DNA of 64,000 nucleotides from Rugamonas apoptosis (GTDB taxonomy: Bacteria; Pseudomonadota; Gammaproteobacteria; Burkholderiales; Burkholderiaceae_D). Position 1 is the stretch's first letter. Each line of letters opens with the position of its first letter. The notes below the pieces were generated by a model. It did no database searches. It was not told where the DNA came from and saw nothing but the letters and a program-made list of their open reading frames with translations. The stretch lies in contig NZ_JACEZU010000005.1 of the NCBI RefSeq assembly GCF_014042355.1, positions 356,701-420,700 of the forward strand, written 5' to 3'. Below, piece after piece: positions 48,544 through 57,734 of the stretch. A program made the translations under genes and the position numbers.

Positions 48544-50850
48544 CTACGTCAATTTCCGTGCCACACGCAGACCGACGATGTCGTTCGCCAGCACCGCCGA
48601 GTACCCATTGCGGACAGCCGAGCGCAGATAGCGTGGGTTGTACAGCCACGAGCCGCCGCGCAGCACGCGCCGTACCTGGTCACCGCCCTGCTCCCACGCC
48701 GTGCCGTCGGCTGGCGCGCCCTGGTAGTTATCGTGCACCACGTCCTGCACCCACTCCCACACGTTGCCATGCATGTCGAACAGGCCCCAGGGATTGGGCG
48801 CGAAGCTGCCGCACTTGGTCGTCCCCTGCCGGAATTCTCCGCGCGCGCTGCCGTTGTAGGTGTAATTGCCGTCGTAGTTGGCGCGCTCGGTGCTGATCTC
48901 GTCGCCGAATGAAAAGGCGGTCTTGGTCCCGGCCCGGCACGCATACTCCCATTCCGCCTCGCTGGGCAGGCGGTACTGCTGGCCCGTGCATTCGGACAGC
49001 CAGCGCACATAGCGTTGTGCGTCGTTCCAGCTCACGCCGACCACGGGATGTTCGTCCGTCTGCACGAAACCGGGCTGGCGCCAGTCCGTGTCGGACATCG
49101 ATTCCCAACCGGTGGCGCGGGCGAACAGCTTCCACTGGCCCACCGTGACGGGATAGCGGCCCAGCGCGAACGAATGCTCGATACCCACCCAGTGCTGCGG
49201 TTGCTCGCGTTCCAGCCAGCCCTGCTGGGCGCCGGCCTTGATGGCGATGGCCCGTTCGTGTTCCGCGGAGCCCATCTGGAAACGGCCGGTGGGGATCAGC
49301 ACCAACTCCGGGCCGACGCCGGTGCCGTCCAGGAAGCGGTCACGCAGCACGCCGCTGGCATCGGCGACCGGACTGCCCGGCGTGGGCAGCAGGGCCGCCA
49401 GTTCGGCCGCGTTGCGTTCGGCCTGCTGCTTGCGGTGGCGTTCCTGCTCGGCACGATACGCCGCTTCGGCCTTGAGCTGCATGGCCTTGCGCTGCTGCTC
49501 CTCGTGCGCGGCGCGGGCGGCGGCGGCATCGGCCTCGCGCCGGGCTTGCAACTGCTCGCGTAGCTGCTGCTTGCGTATCTTGGCGGCCGCTTCCGCCTCG
49601 GCGCGCTGGCGGGCTTCCTGCTCGCGGCGTAGCTTATCGAGCCGCACCTTTTCCAGCGCGGCGGCATGGGCGGCCGCCTGGGCGGCGGCTTGCACCTCGG
49701 CCTGGCGTTTAGCGGCCAATTCCGCCTGGCGACGCTGCTCGGCCAGCCGGGCCTGTTCGGCCTGGGCCGCCAGCTCCTTCTGGCGCAGCGCTTCGCGCGC
49801 GCGCGCCTGCTCGGCCGCGGCGGCCTGCGCCGCCAGTTCTTCTTCGCTGGGACCAGCCGCGCCGCGCAACGCTTGCAGCAGTTCAGCCACGCTGGCCGGA
49901 CGGCGCTCCTGCGCAAACGCGAACCCCGCCTGCAGCACCTGCCACTGGCGCAGATTGAGCGCGGCCGGCGCCGAGGGATGAAAATCGGCGCTGCGCATGT
50001 CCTCGAACGGCATGCGCCCTTCCAGCAGCTGATAGATCATCACGGCCACGGCATATACGTCCAGCCGGGGACTGGGCTGGCGCTGATGGGTACCCGCTTC
50101 CGGCGCCCGGTAGCCGGCCGTGCCGGCGTTGGGCGCCTGCAGCCCCAGGCTGCTGCCGGCGCTGCGCGCGCGCGAGGCGATGCCGAAGTCCAGCAGCTTG
50201 ATTTCGCCGCGCTGGGTCAGGAACACGTTACCCGGCTTGATGTCGCGGTGCACCAGCTTGTGCTTGTCCCAAGCGTAGTGCAGCGCCTCGCCCACCGGTT
50301 GCAGCAATTGGCACACGCGCTCCAGCGCCAGTGGGCCTTCGCGGGCGAGGATGGCGTCCAGGTCCTGGCCTTCCAGGTATTCCATGATGATGAAATAGCT
50401 GGAGGTGGCCGGGTCTTGCGCCCATTCGTACACGCGCACGATGTTTTCATGCGCCAGCTTGCGGGCCTGGGTGGCTTCCTCGATCAACAGCTTGGCGTGG
50501 GTGGCGCTCTGGGTCAGTTGCGGCGGTAGGATCTTCAAGGCCACCTGGTCGCTGTGTCCCAGTTCGGCGTGCGTGGCCAGGTCGGTGGCAAGCCACACCT
50601 GGCCCATGCCGCCCATGCCGATCAGCCGTTCCAGCCGGTAGCGCCGGTTTTGAGGGCCGATTTCCTGGCCACTCATCAGCCCCAGTTCCGTCCCCTGGCG
50701 CGCCAGCATGGGCGCGGCGCTGCCGCCCGGCGGCGCGTATTCGGCGTCCAGGATAGCGTTCTTGCGGCGATCGAACTCCTGCAGGCTTAACAGCCCGTCC
50801 TCGTGCAGGGCACGCAGTTCGCGTATCTTTTCTCTTGCGGTTTGCATCAT
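48544..50850 (-). CDS. Ser/Thr kinase fused to formylglycine-generating-enzyme-type domain
   Basis: 768 residues. A short SHOCT-like helix pair (residues 5-38) precedes a kinase domain (about 70-330) with 'GMGGMGQVW', K106 ('VALKIL'), H201-R-D203 ('VHRDIKPGNVFL') and D221-F-G. A long Ala/Glu/Gln/Arg coiled coil covers about 345-500. The C-terminus (about 515-768) is an FGE-sulfatase domain: 'GRFQMGSAEHERA', 'PVVGVSWNDAQRYVRWLSE', 'RLPSEAEWEYACRAGT', 'NVWEWVQD', 'VLRGGSW'. It is a canonical RD kinase, unlike the one at 32952. Fusions of this type occur in signalling clusters, where the FGE-like domain is thought to bind more than catalyse. Last gene of the minus-strand set. Confidence 0.92.
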   Translation of the reverse strand: MMQTAREKIRELRALHEDGLLSLQEFDRRKNAILDAEYAPPGGSAAPMLARQGTELGLMSGQEIGPQNRRYRLERLIGMGGMGQVWLATDLATHAELGHSDQVALKILPPQLTQSATHAKLLIEEATQARKLAHENIVRVYEWAQDPATSSYFIIMEYLEGQDLDAILAREGPLALERVCQLLQPVGEALHYAWDKHKLVHRDIKPGNVFLTQRGEIKLLDFGIASRARSAGSSLGLQAPNAGTAGYRAPEAGTHQRQPSPRLDVYAVAVMIYQLLEGRMPFEDMRSADFHPSAPAALNLRQWQVLQAGFAFAQERRPASVAELLQALRGAAGPSEEELAAQAAAAEQARAREALRQKELAAQAEQARLAEQRRQAELAAKRQAEVQAAAQAAAHAAALEKVRLDKLRREQEARQRAEAEAAAKIRKQQLREQLQARREADAAAARAAHEEQQRKAMQLKAEAAYRAEQERHRKQQAERNAAELAALLPTPGSPVADASGVLRDRFLDGTGVGPELVLIPTGRFQMGSAEHERAIAIKAGAQQGWLEREQPQHWVGIEHSFALGRYPVTVGQWKLFARATGWESMSDTDWRQPGFVQTDEHPVVGVSWNDAQRYVRWLSECTGQQYRLPSEAEWEYACRAGTKTAFSFGDEISTERANYDGNYTYNGSARGEFRQGTTKCGSFAPNPWGLFDMHGNVWEWVQDVVHDNYQGAPADGTAWEQGGDQVRRVLRGGSWLYNPRYLRSAVRNGYSAVLANDIVGLRVARKLT

Positions 50851-50872
50851 CGAAGGTGGGATTCCTGCTTCG

Positions 50873-53170
50873 TCACGGTGTCAGCGGCACGCCGCATTCG
50901 GCGCAGAATTTATCATGCGGGGCATCCGCCCGAACCGGGTGGCCATTGCGGCAGCAACGCACGGGCGCGGCCGGCGCGATGGTCGGCGTTGTGGCGGCCA
51001 CCGCACCGGGCACCCCGGCCCGGGCCACGCCCACCCCGAGCTGGCTCTGGGTCGTCAGGGCCACGGCGCTGGCCGCGTTCTGCAGATTGAGCAGGTCGAG
51101 CTGGTGGCGGCGGTCCTTGTCCATGTCGGTGTCGCGGTGGGCGCGGTCCTCCAGCACCTGCTCGCGCGCCAGCCGCATGGCCTCGGCCGGGCTGACACTG
51201 TGTTCGGCCGCCACCACGGCGGCCAGCGACTGGATCTGCTCGGGTGTCATGCCGCCCTTGATTTGCAGCTGCATGATGCGCGCCACGGCTTCCGCGTTGG
51301 GCGTGGCGGCCGTGGCCACCATGCCCATGTCACTCAATTTGCCGATCGCTTCCACGTGCGCGATCTCGTGCGCCTGGCGCGCCAGCAGCATGTCGTACTC
51401 ACCCTTCCAGCGCGCGAACTTCTCGTCCCGCTCATGGGCCATGGCTTTCAGCTCGCGCTGCCACTGCGCTTCGCGCTCACGCTCCTGCAGCAACTGGCGC
51501 TGCTCATCCACGGCCAGCTGGTCCAGCATGGCCTGGTGCGCGTTGGCCTGGTTGTTGCGGGCGTGGACGCTGTCTGCTTCTATCGTGCGCAACAGTTTCT
51601 CGTACTGGGCGATGGCGTCGGCCTGCGCGCCGGCGCGGCGCAAGTCCTCGATCTTCTGGTTGATCTCGGCCACCTGGACGGCATTGGACGCATCCTTGAC
51701 GGCATCGCCGCGCAGCAGTTCGCGCTGGCGCGCCAGCTGTATCTGGTCTTCCCACTCCTGGATACGTTCGGCCTCGCGGCGGCGCGCCAGGTTGGCCAGC
51801 GCCAGCCCTTGGTGACGGGCCAGATGATGCTCCGTTTCCAGTTGCGCCTCGCGTTCTTTGTCCTCCGCCTCGCGCTGGCGCAAGCGGGCCAGTTCGGCGC
51901 GGCGGCGCGACTCGTCCTCGATCGCCAGGGCCTGCGCGATCTGGTTTTCAATGGCCTGCTGGTGCAAGGTGTGCGCGAAGCGTTGCTGCGCCAGTTGCCG
52001 CTGCTCGGCCGCTTCCTGCTGGGCGATTTCCAGCTCGGTGCGCATTTTGATCTGCGCCAGCTCGCGCACGTGCTCCCATTCCGCTGTATCGCCCGCGCGC
52101 ACGGCGCGGTGCTTCGCCAGCTCGTGCTCCAGTTCCGCCAGCGTAGTGCCGGCGCCCTTCTCCAACGCCACCTTGCGCGTCTTCGATTCCATGATGCGGC
52201 CATACAGGTCCACCTCGCGGGCGCGGATGGCCTGCACCCGTTCCGCTTCCTGCAGCGTCAATTCCGCCTTTTCCACGCTGGCATCCTGCCGCAGTTCAGC
52301 GCGCCGGTACTGGGTGCGCATTTTCTGCTCTTCGCGCCAGATGGCTTGCCATTCCTCGTCATCGTAGATCTGGTCGAGCTGCTTGACGTGTTCCAGCTGC
52401 ACGTGGCGCTCGTCGGCCACCAGCCACAAGGTGCCGATGCGTTCGCGGTTGTGGTCGAACTTGTCGTGCCGCATGGCGGCCGTCTCCACCTGGGACACGG
52501 CCAGGCCATATTCGGCCAGGCGCAGCTTGAGCGCCGCCTGCAGCCGTTCGTCAAGCTGGGCGCGCAGGTCGGGATTGTGGGCCATGTCGCGCATCGACCG
52601 GGCGCCCACGAATTCGACCGCCAACTGGCGCACGGACGGCGCCAGCAGATCATGCAGGTGGCTGGTGGTGACGGTGCCCGGGGTGGTCATGAAGTGCTGG
52701 GCGAAGGCCGGCACGTTCTCGATCCGGAGGCCCACCGTGAAGCGGGCCGCAATCTTCAAGTGCTCGGCCGTATGCAGGTCGTCGAACGAGAAATCCACCG
52801 GTAGCGGCGTGCTGCGCGTGATGAGGATTTCCGCATGCTGGTTACGCAGCAAATGGTTCAGGCGGGTGAAGAAACCTTCGATTTCATATTCGCCTTGCGG
52901 CACTTCCGTGGCCTTGTCGGCCTGCAGGATGTAGGCGCGGGCGGTGGCCGGTACGCGCAGCGTCTTGGTGAAAATGCCGGACAGCGCGCGCACGCCAAAA
53001 TAGACGGCCAGTTCATCGTTGCCCGGTATCCAGCGGTTATCGCGCAGCACCGGCTCGTTGCGCGGGGCGCCCAGCGTCAGGCCGCAATCGGCGCAATAGC
53101 CCGACTGCTCGTCATTCTTGTGCCCACAGCGCGGGCACTTGACGCCGCCAAAACCAAACATTTGGAACAT
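50873..53170 (-). CDS. SPFH-domain coiled-coil protein with terminal zinc ribbons
   Basis: 765 residues from ATG 53170 (GGAG upstream). A double-Cys zinc ribbon opens the protein ('CPRCGHKNDEQSGYCADCG') and another closes it ('CCRNGHPVRADAPHDKFCAE' plus CG). Between them is an SPFH/band-7-like domain (about 45-260, with 'EYEIEGFFTRLNHLLRNQHA', 'LRLAEYGLAVSQVETAAM') followed by about 350 residues of charged coiled coil. No membrane helix is evident. SPFH proteins build membrane microdomain scaffolds, so it may recruit the kinase whose gene starts 22 bp downstream. The lipid anchor, if any, is not visible. Confidence 0.78.
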   Translation of the reverse strand: MFQMFGFGGVKCPRCGHKNDEQSGYCADCGLTLGAPRNEPVLRDNRWIPGNDELAVYFGVRALSGIFTKTLRVPATARAYILQADKATEVPQGEYEIEGFFTRLNHLLRNQHAEILITRSTPLPVDFSFDDLHTAEHLKIAARFTVGLRIENVPAFAQHFMTTPGTVTTSHLHDLLAPSVRQLAVEFVGARSMRDMAHNPDLRAQLDERLQAALKLRLAEYGLAVSQVETAAMRHDKFDHNRERIGTLWLVADERHVQLEHVKQLDQIYDDEEWQAIWREEQKMRTQYRRAELRQDASVEKAELTLQEAERVQAIRAREVDLYGRIMESKTRKVALEKGAGTTLAELEHELAKHRAVRAGDTAEWEHVRELAQIKMRTELEIAQQEAAEQRQLAQQRFAHTLHQQAIENQIAQALAIEDESRRRAELARLRQREAEDKEREAQLETEHHLARHQGLALANLARRREAERIQEWEDQIQLARQRELLRGDAVKDASNAVQVAEINQKIEDLRRAGAQADAIAQYEKLLRTIEADSVHARNNQANAHQAMLDQLAVDEQRQLLQEREREAQWQRELKAMAHERDEKFARWKGEYDMLLARQAHEIAHVEAIGKLSDMGMVATAATPNAEAVARIMQLQIKGGMTPEQIQSLAAVVAAEHSVSPAEAMRLAREQVLEDRAHRDTDMDKDRRHQLDLLNLQNAASAVALTTQSQLGVGVARAGVPGAVAATTPTIAPAAPVRCCRNGHPVRADAPHDKFCAECGVPLTP

Positions 53171-53260
53171 GCCAGACTCCTTCTTGGGTTCATCCACCGG
53201 AACACCCCAGCCCGCCAACGATTTTAGCAGGGGCCCACCGGTACTCCTTTTGCGCACGAT

Positions 53261-54334
53261 TCAGATCATGCCAATTCGTTCGATGCAAACATGGCTGGCG
53301 CCGCGCGCCCGCAGCGCGGCCGCGAATCCATCCGGCAACTGTCCCTGCCAGGCGGCGGGCAGCAACACCCGGTCCCCGGCCACGGCTTGCTTCAATATCA
53401 ACGCCAGCTTGGGCCCGCAGCCGTCCACCGTCTCCACCTGCCCCGCATGCCAGGCGCTGGAACAACCGGTGGCGATGATGCGCCCGCGCGGCACGCACTC
53501 GCGCCCGCGCGCGAGGCGGTCCGCCATGACCAGCGCCAGCTCATACGACGCGCCCTGGAACCGGGGTTGGCCGAAGCGCACCACGGTGCGCCAGCGCCCC
53601 AGACCCCGGCCGTCGAAATGGCGGGCGCCGGCCAGCGTCCGCCGCACGGCCAGTTGCGCGCTCAGGTCCAGGCCCGGCGCGGCGATGGTGTCCTCCTCGT
53701 CCGCCCCGCCATGCCCAAAGACGCCCTGCCCGATCGAATAGACGCTCACTTCCACCCAGCCCAGGCTGTCATTCACGCCGCCGCTATGCAGGGGGAACCA
53801 GGCCATGGCGCTGGCCACGGCGGTGGCGGGGTCGGGATGGCCATGCAGGCCACCGAGGTGGGAAATGAACAGGCAGTCAACTTCGGGCGCCACGCCCGTG
53901 CCGGCGCCCAGCACCAAGGCGGGAGCAAGCGTCAGATGGTGGCGAACTTGCTCGATTGCAAGCGGAACGCCTGCCTGCACCCGGCCCAGGTGCCATGCGT
54001 CCGAGCGGCCATGCGCCAGTGCCACGCCGCTGGCGCAGCGGTACAGTCCACGCACCATGCGATCGGCCAGTACGGCGGCCAATTCCCAATCGCGTTCATC
54101 CGGTTCCGGCACGGCATCCATGCTGAGCACCACCTGGTCGCGGCTGTCGAAACGCGCCTCCGTGTGCCGGGCCAGCCGCACCACCTGCTGCATACGCTCG
54201 CAGATGGCGGGCGCGCCGGCGACGATGCATTTGACGTCGGCCCGGTTGGCGCGCGGCCGGCGGCTGGCCATGATGGTCAGCATGCGGCCATTGGCCAGCA
54301 GGGCCAGGCATTGCGCAGTGGTGGGCAAGGTCAT
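53261..54334 (-). CDS. Protein with two Lon-protease-like S16 modules
   Basis: 357 residues. Two copies of one pattern are visible: residues about 75-150 ('DWELAAVLADRMVRG', 'VALAHGRSDAWHLGRVQAG') and about 255-340 ('ASYELALVMADRLARG', 'IIATGCSSAWHAGQVETVDG', 'CGPKLALILKQ', 'RVLLPAAWQ'). The second follows the Lon C-terminal S16 layout (Gly-x-Ser, ATG-like strand, x-x-G-Lys helix, 'P' strand) with a Ser and a Lys at the dyad positions. The first copy has Asp-Trp where Ser would be. There is no AAA domain. Stop and start codons overlap neighbours by 4 bp with the gene upstream. Assignment by eye; no function is known. Confidence 0.55.
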   Translation of the reverse strand: MTLPTTAQCLALLANGRMLTIMASRRPRANRADVKCIVAGAPAICERMQQVVRLARHTEARFDSRDQVVLSMDAVPEPDERDWELAAVLADRMVRGLYRCASGVALAHGRSDAWHLGRVQAGVPLAIEQVRHHLTLAPALVLGAGTGVAPEVDCLFISHLGGLHGHPDPATAVASAMAWFPLHSGGVNDSLGWVEVSVYSIGQGVFGHGGADEEDTIAAPGLDLSAQLAVRRTLAGARHFDGRGLGRWRTVVRFGQPRFQGASYELALVMADRLARGRECVPRGRIIATGCSSAWHAGQVETVDGCGPKLALILKQAVAGDRVLLPAAWQGQLPDGFAAALRARGASHVCIERIGMI

Positions 54335-55641
54335 GACGCTGGCTCCCGGCGGATGAATGGTACGGGTTCGTCGAGCAGTTCGTCCTCGTGTATCGGCTCG
54401 TATGGGGCGCGGCGCAAGGCCAGATCGTATTCAAGATTGGCGCAGATGCGGTTCGCTTCATCGGACAGTTCGCCCCACTGTACCGGTACGGCCAACTGGA
54501 GCCGGGCCAACAGTGCCCATGCTTCATCCAGCGCGGCCACGGCGGCTGTACTGTTACGGCTGCGGCGGGCTTGCTGGTGCACTTCCAGCGGCTGATCCGG
54601 TGCGGCCCATGCCAGCGAGGGCATTGTGTCCACGCTCAGCTTGAGCAGCGCCAGCCGCCGCAACAAGGCTTGCTGGGTCTGGAATGGCTCCGGCCCGGCG
54701 GGCAAGGCCAACAGGCGCAAAGCTGTGCTCAACGCGGGCAGCTCAAGGAACAGGCGCCGCAGCGCCCTGGCATCGCAGGCGGCCGGCGGCAATCCGCCCG
54801 ATGGCCCCATCTTGGCGTGCGCCGAAACCTGCGCGGCATGCCCGCTAGCGCTGGCGCTGGTGCTGGCGATGCCGGTAGGGCTGGCGCTCCTGCTGGTGCT
54901 GGTGCTGGTGCTGGTGCTGGTGCTGGTGCTGGTGCTGGTGCTGGTGCTGGTGCTGGTGCTGGCGCTGGCGCTAGTACTGGCGCTGGCAGTGGCGATGGTG
55001 CAGTCAGTGGCGCTGGCCTCGGCGGTGGCGGGCGCCTGCTGAGTTGCCGCGGCCACGGCGGCGGCCTGCGACGCCCGTTCCGCGAGCACATCGGCGTAAT
55101 CGATCTGGTCGCCCAGGTCGACCGGCACGCAATCGTCCACCGTGATGCCAAAGCGCGTGTACAGCAGCTGGTTTAGACCGGCGCGGAAGCAATTCCATTC
55201 GTCCAGGGTGGCGCAAGGCGGCAGGTCCAGTGCGCCTTGCGCCAATGCAGCCTGCACAGCCTTATCGATGCGGGCGTGCATATCGTCCAACGTCAGCTCC
55301 ACCTCCGTCTCGCTGTACAGGAACAGGTCGAAACGTTGCTGGGTCACGCGCGGGTCAGTCGCATCAATCACGAATCGCAGCCGCAGCCCCAGTTCCGGCG
55401 CCGCCGCGAATGGCGTCAGGTCCACGCTGTAGGGGCCGGGATGGAAGCAAAATGCGGTTTCGCCTTTCGCGCAGTTGATCTTGCCGGTGGCGGCGCGGCG
55501 CGCATGACCGCCCGGATTGAAAATGACGACGCGGCACGCGGCCGGGGCGCTATCGCCTTCGCCCAGACGACGGGCGACCACATGCCGGCCCAGCGCGCTG
55601 GTATCGGCAGGCTGATGGCGGCGGCGCCTGAACAGTCCCAT
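54331..55641 (-). CDS. Uncharacterised protein with Ser-Thr repeat linker
   Basis: 436 residues. The N-terminal part (about 1-185) has a weak SPFH-like pattern: 'GETAFCFHPGPYSVDLTPFA', 'QQRFDLFLYSETEVELTLDD', 'GLNQLLYTRFGITVDDCVPV', comparable with the SPFH domain of the neighbour at 50873. A Ser/Thr/Ala linker from exact hexanucleotide repeats (54891-54962) follows, then a helical C-terminal domain (about 285-430). No signal peptide or membrane helix. The stop overlaps the start of the Lon-like gene. The many Thr and Ser residues could be targets for the cluster kinases. I cannot name it. Confidence 0.6.
   Translation of the reverse strand: MGLFRRRRHQPADTSALGRHVVARRLGEGDSAPAACRVVIFNPGGHARRAATGKINCAKGETAFCFHPGPYSVDLTPFAAAPELGLRLRFVIDATDPRVTQQRFDLFLYSETEVELTLDDMHARIDKAVQAALAQGALDLPPCATLDEWNCFRAGLNQLLYTRFGITVDDCVPVDLGDQIDYADVLAERASQAAAVAAATQQAPATAEASATDCTIATASASTSASASTSTSTSTSTSTSTSTSTSTSTSRSASPTGIASTSASASGHAAQVSAHAKMGPSGGLPPAACDARALRRLFLELPALSTALRLLALPAGPEPFQTQQALLRRLALLKLSVDTMPSLAWAAPDQPLEVHQQARRSRNSTAAVAALDEAWALLARLQLAVPVQWGELSDEANRICANLEYDLALRRAPYEPIHEDELLDEPVPFIRREPAS
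54891..54962 (-). repeat. Perfect hexanucleotide repeat, 12 copies
   Basis: 72 bp of exact TGCTGG units on the plus strand, flanked by decayed copies out to about 54840 and 54985. On the coding strand it encodes alternating Ser-Thr. Exactness implies recent slippage; the 6-bp unit keeps the frame. Confidence 0.95.
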
Positions 55642-55644
55642 GAT

Positions 55645-56268
55645 TCAGGGCGCGACCGGTTCGACGGCGAAACGGGCGCCATACATGTGGAAGTGGGGCG
55701 CGGGCGCGGTGGCGAATGGCCAGGGCTGCTCACATTCCCCATCCGCGTCCAGCCGGCCCTGCAACACGATGGCGCCACCGCCATCCACCACGCGCAGCAT
55801 GGTCCGCTCGCGCAGCAGGCGTGCCGCGAAAGGCGCTTCGCCGGCCAGTTTGAGCACCACTTGCCAGCCGTCGCCCTCGGGCAGGAAATGCAGGGCCCAG
55901 AACTGATCGTCGGTACTCAGCATGTCAAGCTCACCGCTACTGGCGGCGGCGCGCAACATGCCGGCGCTGCCGTGCCAACTGGCGTCGTTGGCGGCGACAA
56001 GTCCAGGTCGGCCATGATGCGGCACCGGCGCGGCGGTGGTAACGCTGCCCTTCACTCCCGCTGCGCGCCGGTCCAACGCCAGTTGACGGAAGCGGCGCAT
56101 GGTCAGCGGCGATTGCTGCAGGGCGGTGCGTTCCTTGGGCGTGAGCGCGCGGCTGCCGTCCAGCGCGGCCAGCAAAGTGGCGTCGGCCAGCATCAGCCGG
56201 TCGCCAGGCGCCGCCCGCGACAGCAGCAGGCGCTCGCGCAGCCGGTCATCCAGTGGTGTCGTATGCAT
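55645..56268 (-). CDS. Uncharacterised protein of the minus-strand set
   Basis: 207 residues from ATG 56268 (GAAGGAG upstream). The first 70 residues are helical with many Arg and Leu ('RLRERLLLSRAAPGDRLMLA', 'TMRRFRQLALDRRA'). The last 110 look like a compact beta-rich domain ('LDMLSTDDQFWALHFLPEGD', 'WQVVLKLAGEAPFAARLL', 'VVDGGGAIVLQGRLDADG'). It ends three bases before the 54331 gene starts, so it is part of the same transcript. It has no signal peptide, Cys cluster or known motif. No function is suggested by sequence. Confidence 0.6.
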   Translation of the reverse strand: MHTTPLDDRLRERLLLSRAAPGDRLMLADATLLAALDGSRALTPKERTALQQSPLTMRRFRQLALDRRAAGVKGSVTTAAPVPHHGRPGLVAANDASWHGSAGMLRAAASSGELDMLSTDDQFWALHFLPEGDGWQVVLKLAGEAPFAARLLRERTMLRVVDGGGAIVLQGRLDADGECEQPWPFATAPAPHFHMYGARFAVEPVAP

Positions 56269-56283
56269 CTCGTTCTCCTTCAA

Positions 56284-57621
56284 TTACGCGGCTCCCGTGT
56301 GAGCCGCATGCAGCCGGGCGATGGCTTCGTTCCGGCGTTTGCGCAAGGTGGGCATGGATATGCCATCCAGCGCCGCCAGTTGCTGCAAGGTGGGCAGTTC
56401 ACCAGTGGCCGCATCCAGCCAGGCATCGGGGTAACTGTCGTCCTCCGGTCCCAGCAGCGTGTGATACACGGCCAGCCGTATCGGCAGCGTAGTCCCGTGC
56501 AGAACGCGCAGCGTCCAACTGGCCGTGTCCTGCGCGGCCCGCGCCATTTCCAGATAGCGGGGGGGCAGGGAAAGCGCGGCGGCGATGGATTGCTCGGCGG
56601 CCAGCGCAGTGGCTACCTCCGCTGCATCGTGCACCGCCGGCGCGGGTTCCTCGTCCGCCGGTTCCGCCTCGCAAGATGACTCGCTATCGTCCATTTCCGG
56701 CGCTGGCAGGATCTGATCGGACATGGCGGCCGCACCGCCAGCCGCCTCCTGCGCTTCCGACGCATCCATCACGCGCCAGTAGTCTTCCAGCCATGACGCG
56801 GCCTCGCCGGCATCTTCCCGCCAAGGGTCGGCGCTGTCCTGGTTGGACGACAATTCCTCATAGTCGCCGATTTCCGCCAGCATGGCCGCGATCCGGGCCG
56901 GGTTGTTCTTGAGGCTGGAAAAGCGCTTGGAACGGGTATGCAGCGGGCCGGGGGCGCCGGTGTAATGCTCCTGCGTTTCGCTCCAGCGAATGATCCATTC
57001 CGCCTGGCAGGCGCCGATTTTCAGATGCCGGAACTCCGGCGGCATGGTGCCCGGCGCGCAGTCCAGGATGACAGCCAGCCGCTCGCGGTGCGAGGCACCG
57101 TCCTCGAACAGCTGGGCCAGCGCGTGCCAGGCTGTGTCCAGCATGCGGTAGGTGTAGATTTTGTTGGGCGTGCAGTCGCGGCCCGTGGCCACCATGTAGT
57201 TGTCGGCATCGACCTTGTCGCGCAGACCCGCGTACATATCGTTGACCTTCTTGCGCAGCGCCGCTTCAGCCGCCGGATCGCTCCAGAACGCGCCGGCGCG
57301 CGCATGTTCGGCCACCAGCGTGGCCACGAACGCATGCCAGAACGTTGGATGGGCATGCAGTTCGAACGCGAGGCTGAGCGCCAGTTCGCACACGCTGTCG
57401 CCATAGCTGTTGCCCGCCGCCTCGGCGCGCGCCAGCCGTTCGCCCGCGCGCAGGCGGGCCGCCAACGTATCGACATAGGCGTCCAGCAGCGCTTCATGTT
57501 GCGCTGAATCGAGCAGCAGATGCATGTCCATCTGCCGGAACGCTTGCAACGAGCAGCTTCCCAGCAGTTTGCGCACCTGCTCCCAGCCATGCTCCTGGTA
57601 CCGGGTTCCTGGCAAGCGCAT
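56284..57621 (-). CDS. Uncharacterised protein with C-terminal HTH
   Basis: 445 residues, AGGAA before ATG 57621, ending 15 bp before the next gene of the set. Residues about 1-215 are helical and unrecognised. An acidic linker (about 290-345, 'MDDSESSCEAEPADEEPAPA') follows. The final 45 residues form a helix-turn-helix like sigma-70 region 4 ('LPTLQQLAALDGISMPTLRK', 'RRNEAIARLHAAH'). It could be a DNA-binding or sigma-like regulator of the locus. No region 2 of a sigma factor is visible, so a true sigma factor is unlikely. Confidence 0.6.
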   Translation of the reverse strand: MRLPGTRYQEHGWEQVRKLLGSCSLQAFRQMDMHLLLDSAQHEALLDAYVDTLAARLRAGERLARAEAAGNSYGDSVCELALSLAFELHAHPTFWHAFVATLVAEHARAGAFWSDPAAEAALRKKVNDMYAGLRDKVDADNYMVATGRDCTPNKIYTYRMLDTAWHALAQLFEDGASHRERLAVILDCAPGTMPPEFRHLKIGACQAEWIIRWSETQEHYTGAPGPLHTRSKRFSSLKNNPARIAAMLAEIGDYEELSSNQDSADPWREDAGEAASWLEDYWRVMDASEAQEAAGGAAAMSDQILPAPEMDDSESSCEAEPADEEPAPAVHDAAEVATALAAEQSIAAALSLPPRYLEMARAAQDTASWTLRVLHGTTLPIRLAVYHTLLGPEDDSYPDAWLDAATGELPTLQQLAALDGISMPTLRKRRNEAIARLHAAHTGAA

Positions 57622-57734
57622 ACGTTCCTGTTAACTAGTAAGGGCGCGCCGGACCGCTTCAGGATGAACGGCCACCGGCGGACGCTCTAAAATCATGCCA
57701 CAGATCGGGACGCCCCATGCTGCGGGAAACAGGG

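Noticed and set aside
54891..54962. CRISPR or satellite origin element
   Set aside because: A simple 6-bp microsatellite inside a coding frame.
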